Below, one piece after another: positions 1 through 10,675 of a DNA stretch of 64,000 nt. The stretch lies in NCBI GenBank assembly GCA_943736015.1, contig OX031059.1, forward strand, positions 60,461,159-60,525,158. The letters are read 5' to 3'. The DNA is from Tridacna crocea (lineage: Eukaryota; Mollusca; Bivalvia; Cardiida; Cardiidae). The notes below the pieces were generated by a model. That model was given only the letters and a program-made list of their open reading frames with translations. It was not told the DNA's origin and made no database searches. Numbering within the stretch: the first letter of the stretch is position 1; each line of letters starts with the position of its first letter. Position numbers and translations under genes: made by a program.

Positions 1-620
1 GTATAGCAGGTTTAGATTAATGAGTGTTAATTCTTAGAAGGAAAAAAAGTGGTTCGGTTAAAGTAGTAACAATAATCAATAATCATTTTTAATCATAGCA
101 ACTTTTGTAGGATGACATTGTAGTGGAAATAGCTGTTTTATATTATGGGCACACTACCTTAAATCTATACCGTCCAAAAATTCCCTCGCTTTCAACTACA
201 GCTCTGAATGGGTTAAATTTTCTTATTTCCCTTTGATTTCAGATGAAAACAAAATCGTTACTTCTTGTTCTTCTAATGCTATCCAACTCTAGGCATGCCA
301 GGGAAAACATAAGGAGCTTTTGATGACCCTGTATATTGAGATAAGAACACACGAAGTTTGCAGTATGATCATTGTGTACTTTTCAGTAGTGTTATTTTTG
401 CCATATTGAAGGCTAAAAGATTTATCGTTTGCAGACGATTTGTAACCAGTTTTATCTATATTTTATAAAACTATAATCGTTCTTGTAAGCTCATGCAAAA
501 TGTTGCCCCTGACATTTGCAAAGTTGCATAGATTACGACCGATAGAAAATCTATTTCATTTTCTGGAGATCATCAAAGAAGTCAGTGTTGTGATACTTCC
601 GGTTTTTAACCGAAGACTTC
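1..620. other. no feature recognised
   Basis: AT-rich single-copy-looking sequence. I see no repeat shared with the rest of the window and no convincing exon. Confidence 0.4.
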
Positions 621-623
621 CTA

Positions 624-896
624 TATGGCCTGCAACACGCGAAAAGGGGCATACGGACATTTGCGTAAGGCGTTGTTTCGATTCAGCCTGTGCAGTCTGC
701 ACAGGCTTATCCGAAACGATACTTTCCGTCTTTCTTTTTTTAATTTTCTGATTTTCACAAGTCTACTTTAGCACAAAATCTAGGGTTGTCCTAAAGTGCC
801 GTCTCGGATTAACCTGGGCGGACTGCGCAGGCTGATCTGAGACGACACTTTACGTAAATATCCATATCACCTTTCATGCGTATTACACGCCATATA
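624..896. mobile_element. MITE-B copy 1 (two-hairpin element)
   Basis: The ends are inverted: ATATGGCCTGCAACACGCGA at left and a mirror ending in TTACACGCCATATAT at right. Inside are two GC-rich hairpins built on GCCTGTGCAGTCTGCACAGGC and its GGACTGCGCAGGCT relative, each flanked by GTCTCGGAT / GAGACGACACTTTACG arms. The spacer is T-rich. Six other copies lie in this window. Non-autonomous, with no coding capacity. Confidence 0.85.
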
Positions 897-1087
897 TGTA
901 TATGTCCCTTACACCATATGTATCGATAAGTTATCTATGATAAAACAGCTGACTGAATTCTGAACCATTCTACAGTCTATCAAATTTTCACAGCGTTTCT
1001 ATTGTCTGCTGTGAGGATGTATCTTTAGAAATGCTTACGCCTTGTCTCTTTGTCTCCTGACAAAATTATATTACATCTTTATGATTA

Positions 1088-1420
1088 ATATCTTTGTTTA
1101 ATTAAGCGGTGTGAGCGTTAACTAAGTGTTATTATCATATCTTTGTTTAATTAAGCGGTGTGAGCGTTATTAAGCGGTGTGGGCGTTAACTAAGTGTTAT
1201 TATCATATCTTTGTTTAATTAAGCGGTGTGAGCGTTAACTAAGTGTTATTATCATATCTTTGTTTAATTAAGCGGTGTGTGCGTTAACTAAGTGTTATTA
1301 TCATATCTTTGTTTAATTAAGCGGTGTGAGCGTTATTAAGCGGTGTGAGCGTTAACTAAGTGTTTTTATCATATCTTTGTTTAATTAAGCGGTGTGAGCG
1401 TTAACTAAGTGTTATTATCA
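1088..1420 (+). repeat. 49-bp tandem array with 19-bp slippage variants
   Basis: Six copies of a 49-bp unit containing TTTAATTAAGCGGTGTGAGC, starting near 1091, 1140, 1208, 1257, 1306 and 1374. Spacing is 49 bp except after the second and fifth copies, where it is 68 bp because the GCGGTGTGAGCGTTA part is duplicated internally. The units are nearly identical, so the array is young or homogenised. Confidence 0.95.
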
Positions 1421-1599
1421 TCCTGATATCTTTAAAGTTTTTTTCGATATTCTTTATAAAATGAAATTTTATCACAAGTGTAACCTCAAAAAAAACATAT
1501 GCTTTTTGTCATTACTCTTTTCTAGACAACAGTATAAATATATTTATATACGACAACTCCCATTGTGGCTCCCACGATGGTATTTATATTTCCAGGAAA

Positions 1600-1734
1600 G
1601 GGAAAAGGAAAACGTCGTTGGGAAAGGAGAAAGTGCTGGTTAGCAGCATTTTTTTTTTTTACTTTTCCTGCGAGGTTTTCAAAAGTCTTTTCAACAGCGT
1701 CATAAAATCATAGGATCGTTTTGTTAAGGGTTAA
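1600..1734 (+). mobile_element. MITE-A, right part (A1)
   Basis: Decayed palindrome core (GGGAAAGGAGAAAGTGCTGG) in which a T-run replaces the second arm, followed by a good right end TTAAGGGTTAA. It shares its terminal TTAA with the next copy. Confidence 0.75.
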
Positions 1735-1951
1735 CCCTTTCCCAAACGACAAAAGTTAAGACGGGTTCAAGTTGAAAGAACTTGCAGGCAACAAAATAAA
1801 CGCAACTAAAGAATTGAATTTTGTGACCAGAAAACATTGTGGGGAAAGGGGACAATGCTGGTTATCAGCATTGTCTCCTTTTCCCACAAGTTTTTCAAAA
1901 GGCTTTTATCTCAGGGTCGTAAAAACCAGGGATTGTTACGTAAAGGGTTAA
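1731..1951 (+). mobile_element. MITE-A, complete (A2)
   Basis: Runs from TTAACCCTTTCCCAAACGAC to GTAAAGGGTTAA, so TTAA is present at both ends. The central palindrome reads GGGGAAAGGGGACAATGCTG and its mirror around GGTTATCAGC. It belongs to the subtype with TCGTAAAAACCAGGGATTG at the right. Confidence 0.9.
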
Positions 1952-2639
1952 AAAAAAGACAAGAAACAAATGTTAAGCGATCATGCAGAATATAACCTTT
2001 TGATAGTGTCTACGCCGTGGTGTAAAAAATAAGGTCAGTGAACTGGCGTAAACACATTATATAGGAACAATTGTAATGCTTTGACAAGAAACAGCTTATT
2101 ATGAAAATTTACATCTTCAAGAAGTCTCTTGATCTTTCATTCAGAAAATTTGCTCAGCATTTAAACTAATCATTGTGCAAAATTGCAATTTTTCGGTTCG
2201 TTTAAGGCATGCACTACCGTGTAAAAAGGCCATTGAAGCTAATTTAATTCTTTTTTTCTTCCTCTAGCAATTTGCAGATATTGTATAAATGATAAGATTT
2301 TATCACTATGATAAAGACCGCTGGAGAAAAATGAAAAAAAAAATACAAGTGCCAGAAAAAAATATTTCTACCAATGGGATTCCAACAGAATGGGGGACAA
2401 CCAGTCCCGTGGTCTTTTTGATATACAGCGTGGAAAAAAAGAAATTTTTATTTTTTCCAAAATGCCTTGTTAGATAATCTTTTGGTGTTTTGTCTTCTTT
2501 GCTCAATTTTTAACGATTGATTTTTGCAACATATTCCAAAGAATTTCCGTCGGGATATATATATGATAATTATGTCATATTTATATACTTTTCATACCCA
2601 TTGTCGCAAAATTTTAAGCAATGGGTATTAAAACAAAAA
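1952..2639. other. no feature recognised
   Basis: AT-rich DNA with homopolymer A/T runs. Short open frames here do not resemble any family I know. Confidence 0.4.
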
Positions 2640-2735
2640 CAAAAAGTCAGTGAAAGTCTCCCTTTGTACACTCGAGCTTACGACCTCAAGGTTAATGTCT
2701 GTAAAAGATGTTTTGCATTGGCAACAACCCTCTGA
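2640..2735 (-). repeat. possible old tRNA-derived SINE fragment
   Basis: On the minus strand, GAGGTCGTAAGCTCGAGTG resembles the B-box region of a tRNA-derived SINE. No A-box or clover-leaf can be assigned with confidence. Confidence 0.25.
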
Positions 2736-3225
2736 CAGACTGCGTAAGATTTTTCATAGCCATCTTACTTTTTTTCCCTTCTCGTATATTGCTTAAACAT
2801 TTTTGTAAAAAGTGCCATCCAACTTAACTAGCATATGTAGAATTCAAGAGATTAATCTTTATTTTTTGAGAATTTGTCTAAACGAAATTCTGGTTTCGGG
2901 TTGGCTTAACAATTTACAAAAAAAAAAAACCTCGAGTTTTAACTATCTTCAAGAACACAATTTTTGAAAACATTCTTGGAAAATGTAAATGAAAGAGAAT
3001 AATCATAAATAGCATTTTCTCTTCCCACGTCTTCCACTTAGCCATAGACAAGTCCCGGACTTTGGGCTATCTATTTGGTAAAGTCGAAAATCCTGTTGCC
3101 TTCTTAAGTGTTTACCCTTATCCTGCTAAAAAAGTATAATGAAACTGATACGTCGATAGTGAAAAAATACCCAACTTTTGCTATTTTAAAGGTATTCTTT
3201 GAGGTTAAAATATATCGGTAATGGG

Positions 3226-3290
3226 CAGTATAGATCAAAGATCAGTGTAGGTTCTATGCAGTCTGATCTTGATCTACACTTTTCTGAAGA
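3226..3290. repeat. MITE-L hairpin (L1), degraded
   Basis: TAGATCAAAGATCAGTGTAG faces CAGTCTGATCTTGATCTACA. The left arm has diverged. No clear TTAACCC ends remain. Confidence 0.65.
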
Positions 3291-3689
3291 TCAGTTAGTT
3301 GCAACAGGGTTTAAGCAGAATGTCAAGTTCTTTGGCTATTCTTTGACTTGCGATAATTATTTTGATTATTAGTTGTTTTCTGCTTTTTCATGTGTAAAGT
3401 TCTCGTGCTAAAAATACTACTCCATATCTTCTCAGCAGGAATTATAAAGTTTAAAGTCGTAAAGGATAGACAAAAAAAAATAAAAAAGACTACGTAGCCT
3501 TTTAAATATTTCCTTTATAAATAGAATAATCAAAATTTATGTTTAAATATGCCAATCTATAATGTCTTGCATTTGTTTTCTATAGATTGAAGAGACAGGA
3601 AGCAAAAATATTTTTTTGTAAAACACGGCTTTAAAATGTTTACTAAAAGTTTGGATTTCTCGACCTATTTAATAGTTTGGTCGTTTGAT

Positions 3690-4215
3690 ATTCCATAAAG
3701 AAAATGTGTTTCACATCACCTCCCTTGTTTTCAATGTAATATACCCCTTACGAATTTTCTCATACACGTTTAATTAATGTCCATATTGTTTGACGTCATT
3801 TTGTATATATTTCATATTCCATAAAGAAAATGTGTTTATCACATAACCTCCCTTGTTTTCAATGTAATATACCCCTTACGAATTTTCTTATCTCATACAA
3901 GTTTAATATCGATATTGTTTGACGTCATTTTTTGACGTCATTTTGTATATATTTCATAGAAGTGAATCGGTTTTATGGATATAACCGGGCTGTGCGTCTA
4001 TAAAAGAGTTTGCATCTTCTTTCTACTACTTGTTATATATCATTTTGTGATTTAAAAAAAAAAATCTGACGTTCGTTGGCGTACGAGATTAAGTTGTTAT
4101 TAAGCTCGTCAAGAAAAAACGTTATTAAGGTCGCCAAAGGCTCTCTTAATAACATTTTCCCTAGACTTGTTTAATAAGATCTTATCTCAGACACCAACTC
4201 ATGTCAGATCCTATA
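3690..4215 (+). repeat. Repeat G copy 1, with 126-bp tandem duplication
   Basis: The block from TTCCATAAAGAAAATGTG to TATATATTTCATA occurs twice (3691 and 3817). The following 250 bp (TAGAAGTGAATCGG ... CAGATCCTATA) match 62330-62590. The second copy of this repeat (61831-62588) is interrupted by element F; this one is not, so it is the empty reference. Confidence 0.75.
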
Positions 4216-4435
4216 TGCCTTTTTTTTTTATCTATTCATTGCGGCACAAAGCACAAATTTTGCTATTTTTATCGACATTGTGAAAAACAAGATCAAACTG
4301 CCTTTTTTGGTCATGGAAGATTAAGATAAGGCTACACAAAATGTTTAGTCTGATCAACTCGCACATCCCTATTTCTAGCCCTGCAGGTGACCATTGAGTT
4401 ATCGGGGCTCGAGAAATACCTCGGAAAAGGCTTAC

Positions 4436-4556
4436 CGAGAAATATGCGGCAATATACATGGATAGTCCCGCATGGCCTGATGGGAATGATGTTCTTGAGT
4501 CCCGGATTTCCTTGGCGTCATGGTCGGTACTCGTACATGTGTACTCTGTGATAAAT
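4436..4556 (-). CDS. Internal exon of a phospholipid phosphatase (PLPP / PAP2 superfamily)
   Basis: A single exon read on the minus strand, 40 codons plus one split base. It starts after a pyrimidine-rich stretch ending in GCATTTTAG and stops at TCG followed by the donor GTAAGC, so the downstream intron is phase 0. The peptide carries DAKEIRDSRTSFPSGHAG followed by LSMYIAAYFS. This is the C2 active-site motif (xPSGH, with the phosphate-contacting Ser and catalytic His) of lipid phosphate phosphatases, preceded by the charged, cysteine-containing extracellular loop (YTCTSTD) usual in PLPP1-3. Family members are six-TM membrane enzymes that dephosphorylate phosphatidate, LPA and S1P at the outer face. 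The C1 (KxxxGRxRPHF) and C3 (SRxxxxxHxxxD) exons were searched for by eye and not found; C3 would lie towards or beyond position 1, C1 at higher coordinates. It could be a relic, but the intact splice signals and frame argue for a live exon. Confidence 0.75.
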
Positions 4557-4682
4557 CTAAAATGCAAAATAAATAGTGCCAAAGGTCGTGTACCATAATG
4601 AATGATCCAAGAAGTAAAAAGAAGTATATTTATGAGTGACTATAATATAGCCGAAAAATATAAACTTACAGTCGGTGTGCAC

Positions 4683-4901
4683 TTCCTTTCCAAAACGGCA
4701 AATTTTGGACCAGATCAAACTGAAAGCATTTTGCAGATGACAAATCAACAGTTGCTACATAGATGATTTTTCTATATGATAGGCTAGAAAACATTGTGGG
4801 AAAAGGAGAAAATGCTGGTTACCAGCATTTTCTCCTTTTCCCACAATGTTTTCAAAAGTCTTCTACTTCTGACCCGTAAAAACCTGGGATTGTCTGGGAA
4901 T
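4683..4901 (+). mobile_element. MITE-A (A3)
   Basis: The outer ends have decayed (TTTCCAAAACGGC; TGTCTGGGAA), but the core palindrome GTGGGAAAAGGAGAAAATGC / GCATTTTCTCCTTTTCCCAC around TGGTTACCA is perfect. It abuts A4. Confidence 0.85.
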
Positions 4902-5087
4902 TTCCCAAACGACAATTTTTAGACTATTCTAAGCTAAAAGAGTTTGTAGAGGACACTTTTACATTTGATGAAAATGGTGGAAAATTATCCAGAAGGGTAG
5001 AAAAAAATTTCTCCATCTCCAACAGTGTTTTCAAAAGACTTGTACCGTAGACACGTTAACACAAGAGCTTTTTTGGGAAAGGATTAA
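4901..5087 (+). mobile_element. MITE-A, internally deleted (A4)
   Basis: Left end TTTCCCAAACGACAATTTTT and right end TTTTTTGGGAAAGGATTAA are present. The core is reduced to GAAAAAAATTTCTCC with most of the left arm missing. It lies in tandem with A3. Confidence 0.7.
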
Positions 5088-5418
5088 TTAAACACCATTC
5101 GATTAAACCAAAATGCACCTACCCTGGACAAAGTGAGGTGTTGAATTGGGGCCGACATACATCAAAAAAATTTGGTCTGAGGAAGCCTAGTTGTTTCTTC
5201 ACGACCTCCGTTATAAGCTGCAGTATAACGAACCCGACCAGAAACAAAGCATAAGCTTTACAACAATAGGACAAATCGTCCCTGCCTCTACAGCTCCGCT
5301 TGCATCGACGGTCGATGGAATTCAGAACTTCTACAAGTAGTATCTAAAATGAGACACCATATAATAATTTTGATAGCAATGAATAAGCAGTACTTCTTGG
5401 CTTAGCGGGAAAATATTC
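5088..5418. other. no feature recognised
   Basis: About 330 bp of apparently unique sequence between two MITE-A copies. Confidence 0.35.
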
Positions 5419-5640
5419 ACTCTTTACCAAACGACAAATTTATAGACTGGTTCAAATTGAAAGCATTTGCAGACGACAAAATACATATGAATGAAAAATC
5501 GAAATTGATTTGGGAGGGTTTGAAAACATTGTGGGAAAAGGAGAAAATGCTGGTTACCAGCATTTTCTCCTTTTCCAACAATGTTTTCAACAGGTTCCTA
5601 ACTCGGGTTTGTCAAAAATCGTCATTGTGTGGTAAATGGT
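5419..5640 (+). mobile_element. MITE-A, complete (A5)
   Basis: Runs from CACTCTTTACCAAACGACAA to CGTCATTGTGTGGTAAATGG. The core palindrome is intact except for TTTTCCAACAA in the right arm. The TTAA flanks have eroded. Confidence 0.85.
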
Positions 5641-6039
5641 AAAAGCTGTTGTTTTGACCAGGAAGGTAAAGTGCAATTTCTACAGGGGCCCTGGTCTTTA
5701 TTGAACAGTGCAAAACAGCATATTTTTCTTCTATAAACTGTACTATATGAGCCACGATCTGGCAATAGGGGGCTTTATGCATCTCCGGTATCACATACGT
5801 ACGGATCTATGTAATCCATTGTTTAACGATCGACTGAATCATGGGGAAAGCTGGTCCTTTGACAGGCAGGAAATTGACCAATGGCATTCATGCAGCCAGA
5901 CAAGTGTCAAAAAGCATTTAACCCTTTAGCAGCTCCTTGACTTTTTGTGGACAGCTAAGATCAAGATCAAACAGCACAAGGGCATCTTGTCTACCAATAA
6001 ATAACATTGAAAAAGCAAAACTTGGATTTTATTATAGGG

Positions 6040-6182
6040 TTAATTCACGTTTTTGAGGTCGTTAACATTCGCAGAGGCCGGAAAAATGCTTTAACGCCCG
6101 AGTGCAAAGCACGCGGGTGTTTAAGTATTTTGAGGGTCTCTGCGAATGTTAACGACCGAAAAAAAAAAACGTGAATTAACGC
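6040..6182. repeat. Hairpin at head of H unit 1
   Basis: TTAATTCACGTTTTT-GAGGTCGTTAACATTCGCAGAG pairs with CTCTGCGAATGTTAACGACC-AAAAACGTGAATTAA. The loop side carries CCGAGTGCAAAGCACGCGGGTG, itself a small stem. Confidence 0.85.
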
Positions 6183-6910
6183 TATTATTGCATAAAGTAA
6201 AGGTATTCTAACAATAATTTGCACAGATAGCAAAAATATTTCCATAGAAATGCAAATAAGCGAATTTCAAATGTACTGTACGCAAATGGGTCAAAACCGG
6301 AAGTCGGCGAAGAAGTTTTTGTTACGATTAGGAAAGGGCCATTAGTCCTGTATGCCAGTTTTGATTCTCTCGCTGTAAATACACTTTTATTGATTTTTAA
6401 TACACACTGGACTTATGTGGAATAAACTTGCACACATTTGGACGATTACAACTAGGATGAATGCGTGGATATAAATTTCCGTAACTGAAGGCGACAGAGG
6501 GTTCGATATACATCAAGCGAGCGGACCGATCACGTTAAAAAGTGGGTGGGATGTAGCTGGTTTAGAGTACATTTCACGGGTGAATTTTTGTTCAGATCTC
6601 GATTAAACTGAGATTCTGTGCAAAGGTTTGTTTGTGGTGTACTAATATCATCAAAGACATGCCATGGAAAGGATCGAATATGGTACGAATTCCTACAGTT
6701 TGATGGTCGGAGTCTAGGGAAAATCTGATAAGGACAAAAATTGTTTACAAGGTAGGCCCGAATCGAGGATATTGATAGTACAAACCCGGGCGTTAACGGC
6801 GCGTGAATTTACTGATTAATACACGTTTTCTCCCGTTAACCGCCCGATTTTTACCCGTTAATACATGCTTATAACGGCCCGAAAAGGCACGTTTTATGCA
6901 ATAATATAGG

Positions 6911-7049
6911 GTTAATTCACGTTTTTGAGGTCGTTAAAATTCGCAGAGGCCCGAGAAATGCTTTAACGCCCGAGTGCGAAGCACGAGGGTGTTTAAGTAT
7001 TTTGAGGGCCTCTGCGAATGTTAATGACCGAAAAAAACGTGAATTAACG
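6911..7049. repeat. Hairpin at head of H unit 2
   Basis: The same structure as in unit 1, with a few arm changes (GTTAAAATTCGCAGAGG; GTTAATGACC). Confidence 0.85.
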
Positions 7050-7842
7050 CTATTATTGCATTAAGTAAAGGTATTTTAACAATAATTTGCACAGATAGCA
7101 AAAATATTTCCATAGAAATGCATATGAGCGAATTTCAAATGTACTGTACGTATATGGGTCAAAACCGGAAGTCGGCGAAAAAGTTTTTGTTACGATTAGG
7201 AAAGGGCCGTTAGTCCTGTATGCCAGTTTTGATTCTCTCGGTGTACATACACTTCTATTGATTTTTAATACACACTGGACTTATGTGGAATAAACTTGCA
7301 CACATTTGGACGATTACAACTAGGATGAATGCGTGGATATAAATTTCTGTAACTGAAGGCGACAGAGGGTTCGATGTACATCAAGCGAGCGGACCGATCA
7401 CGTTAAAATGTGGGTGGGATGTAGCTGGTTTAGAATACATTTCACGGGTGAATTTTTGTTCAGATCTCGATTAAACTGAGATTCTGTGCAAAGGTTTGTT
7501 TGTGGTGTACTAATATCATCAAAGACATGCCATGAAAAGGATCGAATATGGTGCGAATTCCTACAGTTTGATGGTCGGAGTCTAGGGAAAATCTGACAAG
7601 GACAAACATTGTTTACAAGGTAAGCCCGAATCGAGGATATTGATAGTACAAAGCCGGTCGTTAACAGCACGTGAATTTACTGATTAATACACGTTTTCTC
7701 CCGTTAGCCGCCCGATTTTTACACGTTAATACATGCTTATAACGGCCCGGAAAGGCACGTTTTATGCAATAATTTACTATTGACGCATAAAATTCATGCC
7801 ACTTATATAGCATGAACAGCTATAAAACCATAGCAATGACAA

Positions 7843-7926
7843 ATATCGTCGGTTTACTCCGAAAACCTCGTAACTACAGCTTGTTACAAGCTGTAGTTAC
7901 GAGGTTTTTGAAGTAAACCGACAATA
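7843..7926. repeat. 84-bp palindrome, family I copy 1
   Basis: Near-perfect inverted repeat: ATCGTCGGTTTACTCC-GAAAACCTCGTAACTACAGC, a TTGTTACAA centre, then its mirror ending AAACCGACAATAT. One or two mismatches in about 40 bp arms. Confidence 0.9.
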
Positions 7927-8447
7927 TGTCCATACAAGTAGCTGATATCTTTACGTCAACTAGCAAAGAAAAAAGGTTTTGCCGAACAAGACCTCGGAGT
8001 CAAAAGTGCCCTTGACCTTCCTTTGTATATCAGACTTTATTTATTTATTATTATTGGTGTGTGACTATAATTATCAAATCTGCACACGAACTCAATGGGG
8101 CTAACGTGACAAACTACAGGAAGTGCACTTGAAACCAGCAGCGGTTGCAATAACCTTTGGAGTGTAGGAGACCTAATCTTGCCTCTTATATAGAGATTAT
8201 TAACAAAAAAGTATCTACAAAACAGTTGCGCCAAAAGACTTTGCGTACAGGTGGTGTTAAACGCAAAGTTCACCACCATATTACGGCCGCTGATTTACAT
8301 GTATCTATTCACGTGTTGCCCTGCGCAAGGACACAGACACGACTTTCAAGCAACGGACTATTTTTAAGTATTAGGCAATGAGGGGGAAGCCTACTGCAAT
8401 GAGTGTCATAGATCCTAGTAAGAGCATGTTCTAGCTGAGATTCTATA

Positions 8448-8475
8448 TACCCCCCCCCCCCACACACACACACAT
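8448..8475 (+). repeat. poly-C then (CA)n
   Basis: A run of about a dozen C followed by ACACACACACACA. Confidence 0.9.
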
Positions 8476-8808
8476 GCGCGCATTATCGACTCCGCTACCG
8501 AGGTATCAAAACTGAATAGATTGAAGCAAATATAATTTCAGTGCGAGAGACCATGCGGACGTTATTACAACAATTTCAGCATCCTATCCTTATCTTTTAA
8601 ACTTGCAGCAAAAACTTTACAAAACGTAGGCCCTTCAAAAGATCCGTTAGAGAGCTAAATGTTTCAAGATATTGAAATGTCTATTCTGTAACTTAAAAAT
8701 ATCTACTAAAGAAGTGAAAAGCGTGAATCCAAAGTCAGGCATTTCGCGCTGTCTGGTGTTTCTTTATCTACACTGTTCTCACAAGCAACGAAAGTTATAC
8801 TATATGCT

Positions 8809-9033
8809 TTAACTCATTACCATACGACAATATTTGATTGGCCAAATCAAAAGCATTTGCAGACGACAAAAGAAAAGTGACTGAAAATTTGAAATTTGTT
8901 TTTGTGAAGGATAGAAAACGTTACGGGGAAAAAAGAGAAAATGCTGGTTACCAGCATTTTCTCCTTTCCCTACAATGTTTTCTGAGGGCTTCTTTCTCAG
9001 GGTTGTCAAAAGTAAGAATTGTGTGGTAATGGA
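8809..9033 (+). mobile_element. MITE-A, complete (A6)
   Basis: Left TTTAACTCATTACCATACGAC; GCATTTGCAGACGACAAAAG; core AGAGAAAATGCTGGTTACCA with its mirror; right AGAATTGTGTGGTAATGG. The left core arm has CGTTACGGGGAAAA, a decayed version of GTGGGAAAAG. Confidence 0.85.
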
Positions 9034-9306
9034 CACACATTTATTACTGAAAGCATAATCGAGAGAGATTAGTATAAGTTGTAAGAACTTGTTTCTCAAT
9101 CGATGTAAAATAAATATGTTTAAACTAAACTACTGAAAGCATTTTCATAGTATACGACAATCTAAACGAGGCAAATTGATGTTACTTGTCTTTGAACGAG
9201 TTGAATACCACGGAAAAAGGAGCAAAGGCATGTTATTAGCACTTTCCTTTGTTTCCACATTGTTTGCAAAAGGTCCTGGCCGTCAAAAGTTTTAAGGATT
9301 TTAAGT

Positions 9307-9515
9307 TTAACTCATTACTAAACTACAAAATATTAGGTTTGTCCAAATCGAACGCATTTGCAGACGGCAAAATAAAGGTGACCGAAACTTTGAAATTTGT
9401 TTTGTGAAGGGTAGAACAATTGTGGGAAAAGAATCAAATACTGGTTACCCACACTGTTTTCTAAAGGCTTCAATTTTCAGGGTCGCCAAAAGTAGAGATA
9501 GCGTGGTAATTGGTT
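9307..9515 (+). mobile_element. MITE-A, core-deleted (A7)
   Basis: Both ends are clear (TTTAACTCATTACTAAACTA; GATAGCGTGGTAATTGG), but the core stops at AAATACTGGTTACC and resumes at CACACTGTTTTC. The second palindrome arm is lost. Confidence 0.75.
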
Positions 9516-9906
9516 GATAACCTTTTCGATGGTAATAATATACGCCGATACCGAGGCCAATAATGATAATTCTGGTTTAATGCCAAAGCGTAATTTCCTT
9601 TGTTAAAACTCTGAGATAAAGAACAAAATTACAGAAAGAAAAAAAACCTGCAACCCGTTTTGACCCCCACACATTTCTATGTAAGATCTATTACATTATA
9701 ACGAGGTGGGAATTATCTTACATACAAGCATGCAGTGTTTACTGAGCAAGTAGATGCGGCTTCACTTTAAACGAGACATTTCTGTCGCCAGTTTCGAGAG
9801 AAAGAGACTCTCTTTGACATACTTGATCGATGGCATACCTAAGTAAACAGGTCTTGAAACCTTGAGAGGCAAGCTGTTATGGCTTTTCATGTATGATAGA
9901 AATAGC

Positions 9907-10075
9907 AGGGCCCATAGTCACCAACCGTTCTTGAGAATATTCTTAGTCTTATTTTTCCAAGATTTTCTACATTTATAAGTAACACAACTTCTAATTGGCT
10001 AAACCGAACTTAAAATGTAGAAAAGTCTGGAGAATGAGACACAGAACGTCCTTAAGAATGGTTTGAAGTCTAGAA
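9907..10075. mobile_element. MITE-C copy 1
   Basis: Inverted ends TAGTCACCAACCGTTCTTGA and a right mirror TCCTTAAGAATGGTTTGAAG. The centre holds AAGTAACACAACTTCTAATT and GGCTAAACC, shared with 47113-47283 and 48366-48531. Confidence 0.7.
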
Positions 10076-10315
10076 CATTAAACCACTTCTCACCGTTGCT
10101 ATAGATATCCCAAATCCTGCTATAAGAAGTAGAGGGGTAGAGACGCTCTCTTTTCTATATGGGTATACCAGTCTTTGGTCGTTACAATGGAATCCTCGCT
10201 CAAATGGCACGCCGGAAATGTACACAAACAACACCGGAACTCCAACTGGAAAGACAAAATCAAAGCACTGAGAGTGCTGATTCAGGTATTGAATAGTACG
10301 TTGAATTCAAACATT

Positions 10316-10341
10316 CCCCCCCCCCCCCAAAAAAAAAAAAA
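10316..10341 (+). repeat. poly-C / poly-A
   Basis: About 12 C followed by about 12 A. Homopolymers of this length often mis-assemble. Confidence 0.85.
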
Positions 10342-10675
10342 CCAAACGGCAGCCCTTGAAATCGCATGCATAAATATTTTTGTCGTGGATATTGAATCAA
10401 AAGTGCACATATTATGTAATTCTTAGTAATACTATTGGTGCACTGAAATAAGTAGCACTTTTTCGGATAGCATTGGTGAAAAAGAAATAAAAAAGATATT
10501 TCAACTGACATCGTGAAATAATTAGAACCCTGCTGAGTCAGAGTTACACACCAAACAAGGAAACAAAGGCACGGAATTTGAGGCTGTAGAGGTATAGCTG
10601 TCTCCATAGTGAAAATTACTGTTGAAAAATCAGAACTAGCCCAACGGAGCAATTTCTCCTTGTCCCACTATGTCT

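Larger units (their letters stand above)
6037..7773 (+). repeat. Head-to-tail dimer of an 872-bp unit (family H)
   Basis: Two copies (6037-6908 and 6909-7773) align base for base at a constant offset of 872, with only scattered substitutions. Each unit starts with GGGTTAATTCACGTTTTTGA, opens with a long hairpin, and ends with GGCACGTTTTATGCAATAAT. No protein is encoded. The head-to-tail join is exact, with no spacer. This could be a rolling-circle (Helitron-like) product or a young satellite seed. Confidence 0.9.

Noticed and set aside
2020..2075. Minus-strand HHGVD, considered as the missing C3 motif of the PLPP gene
   Set aside because: The SR residues and correct spacing are absent, and a stop codon lies just upstream in that frame.
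8157..8381. Possible histone H3-like stretch (KQL...TGGVKRK)
   Set aside because: Only a handful of residues coincide; spacing and downstream sequence do not follow histone H3.
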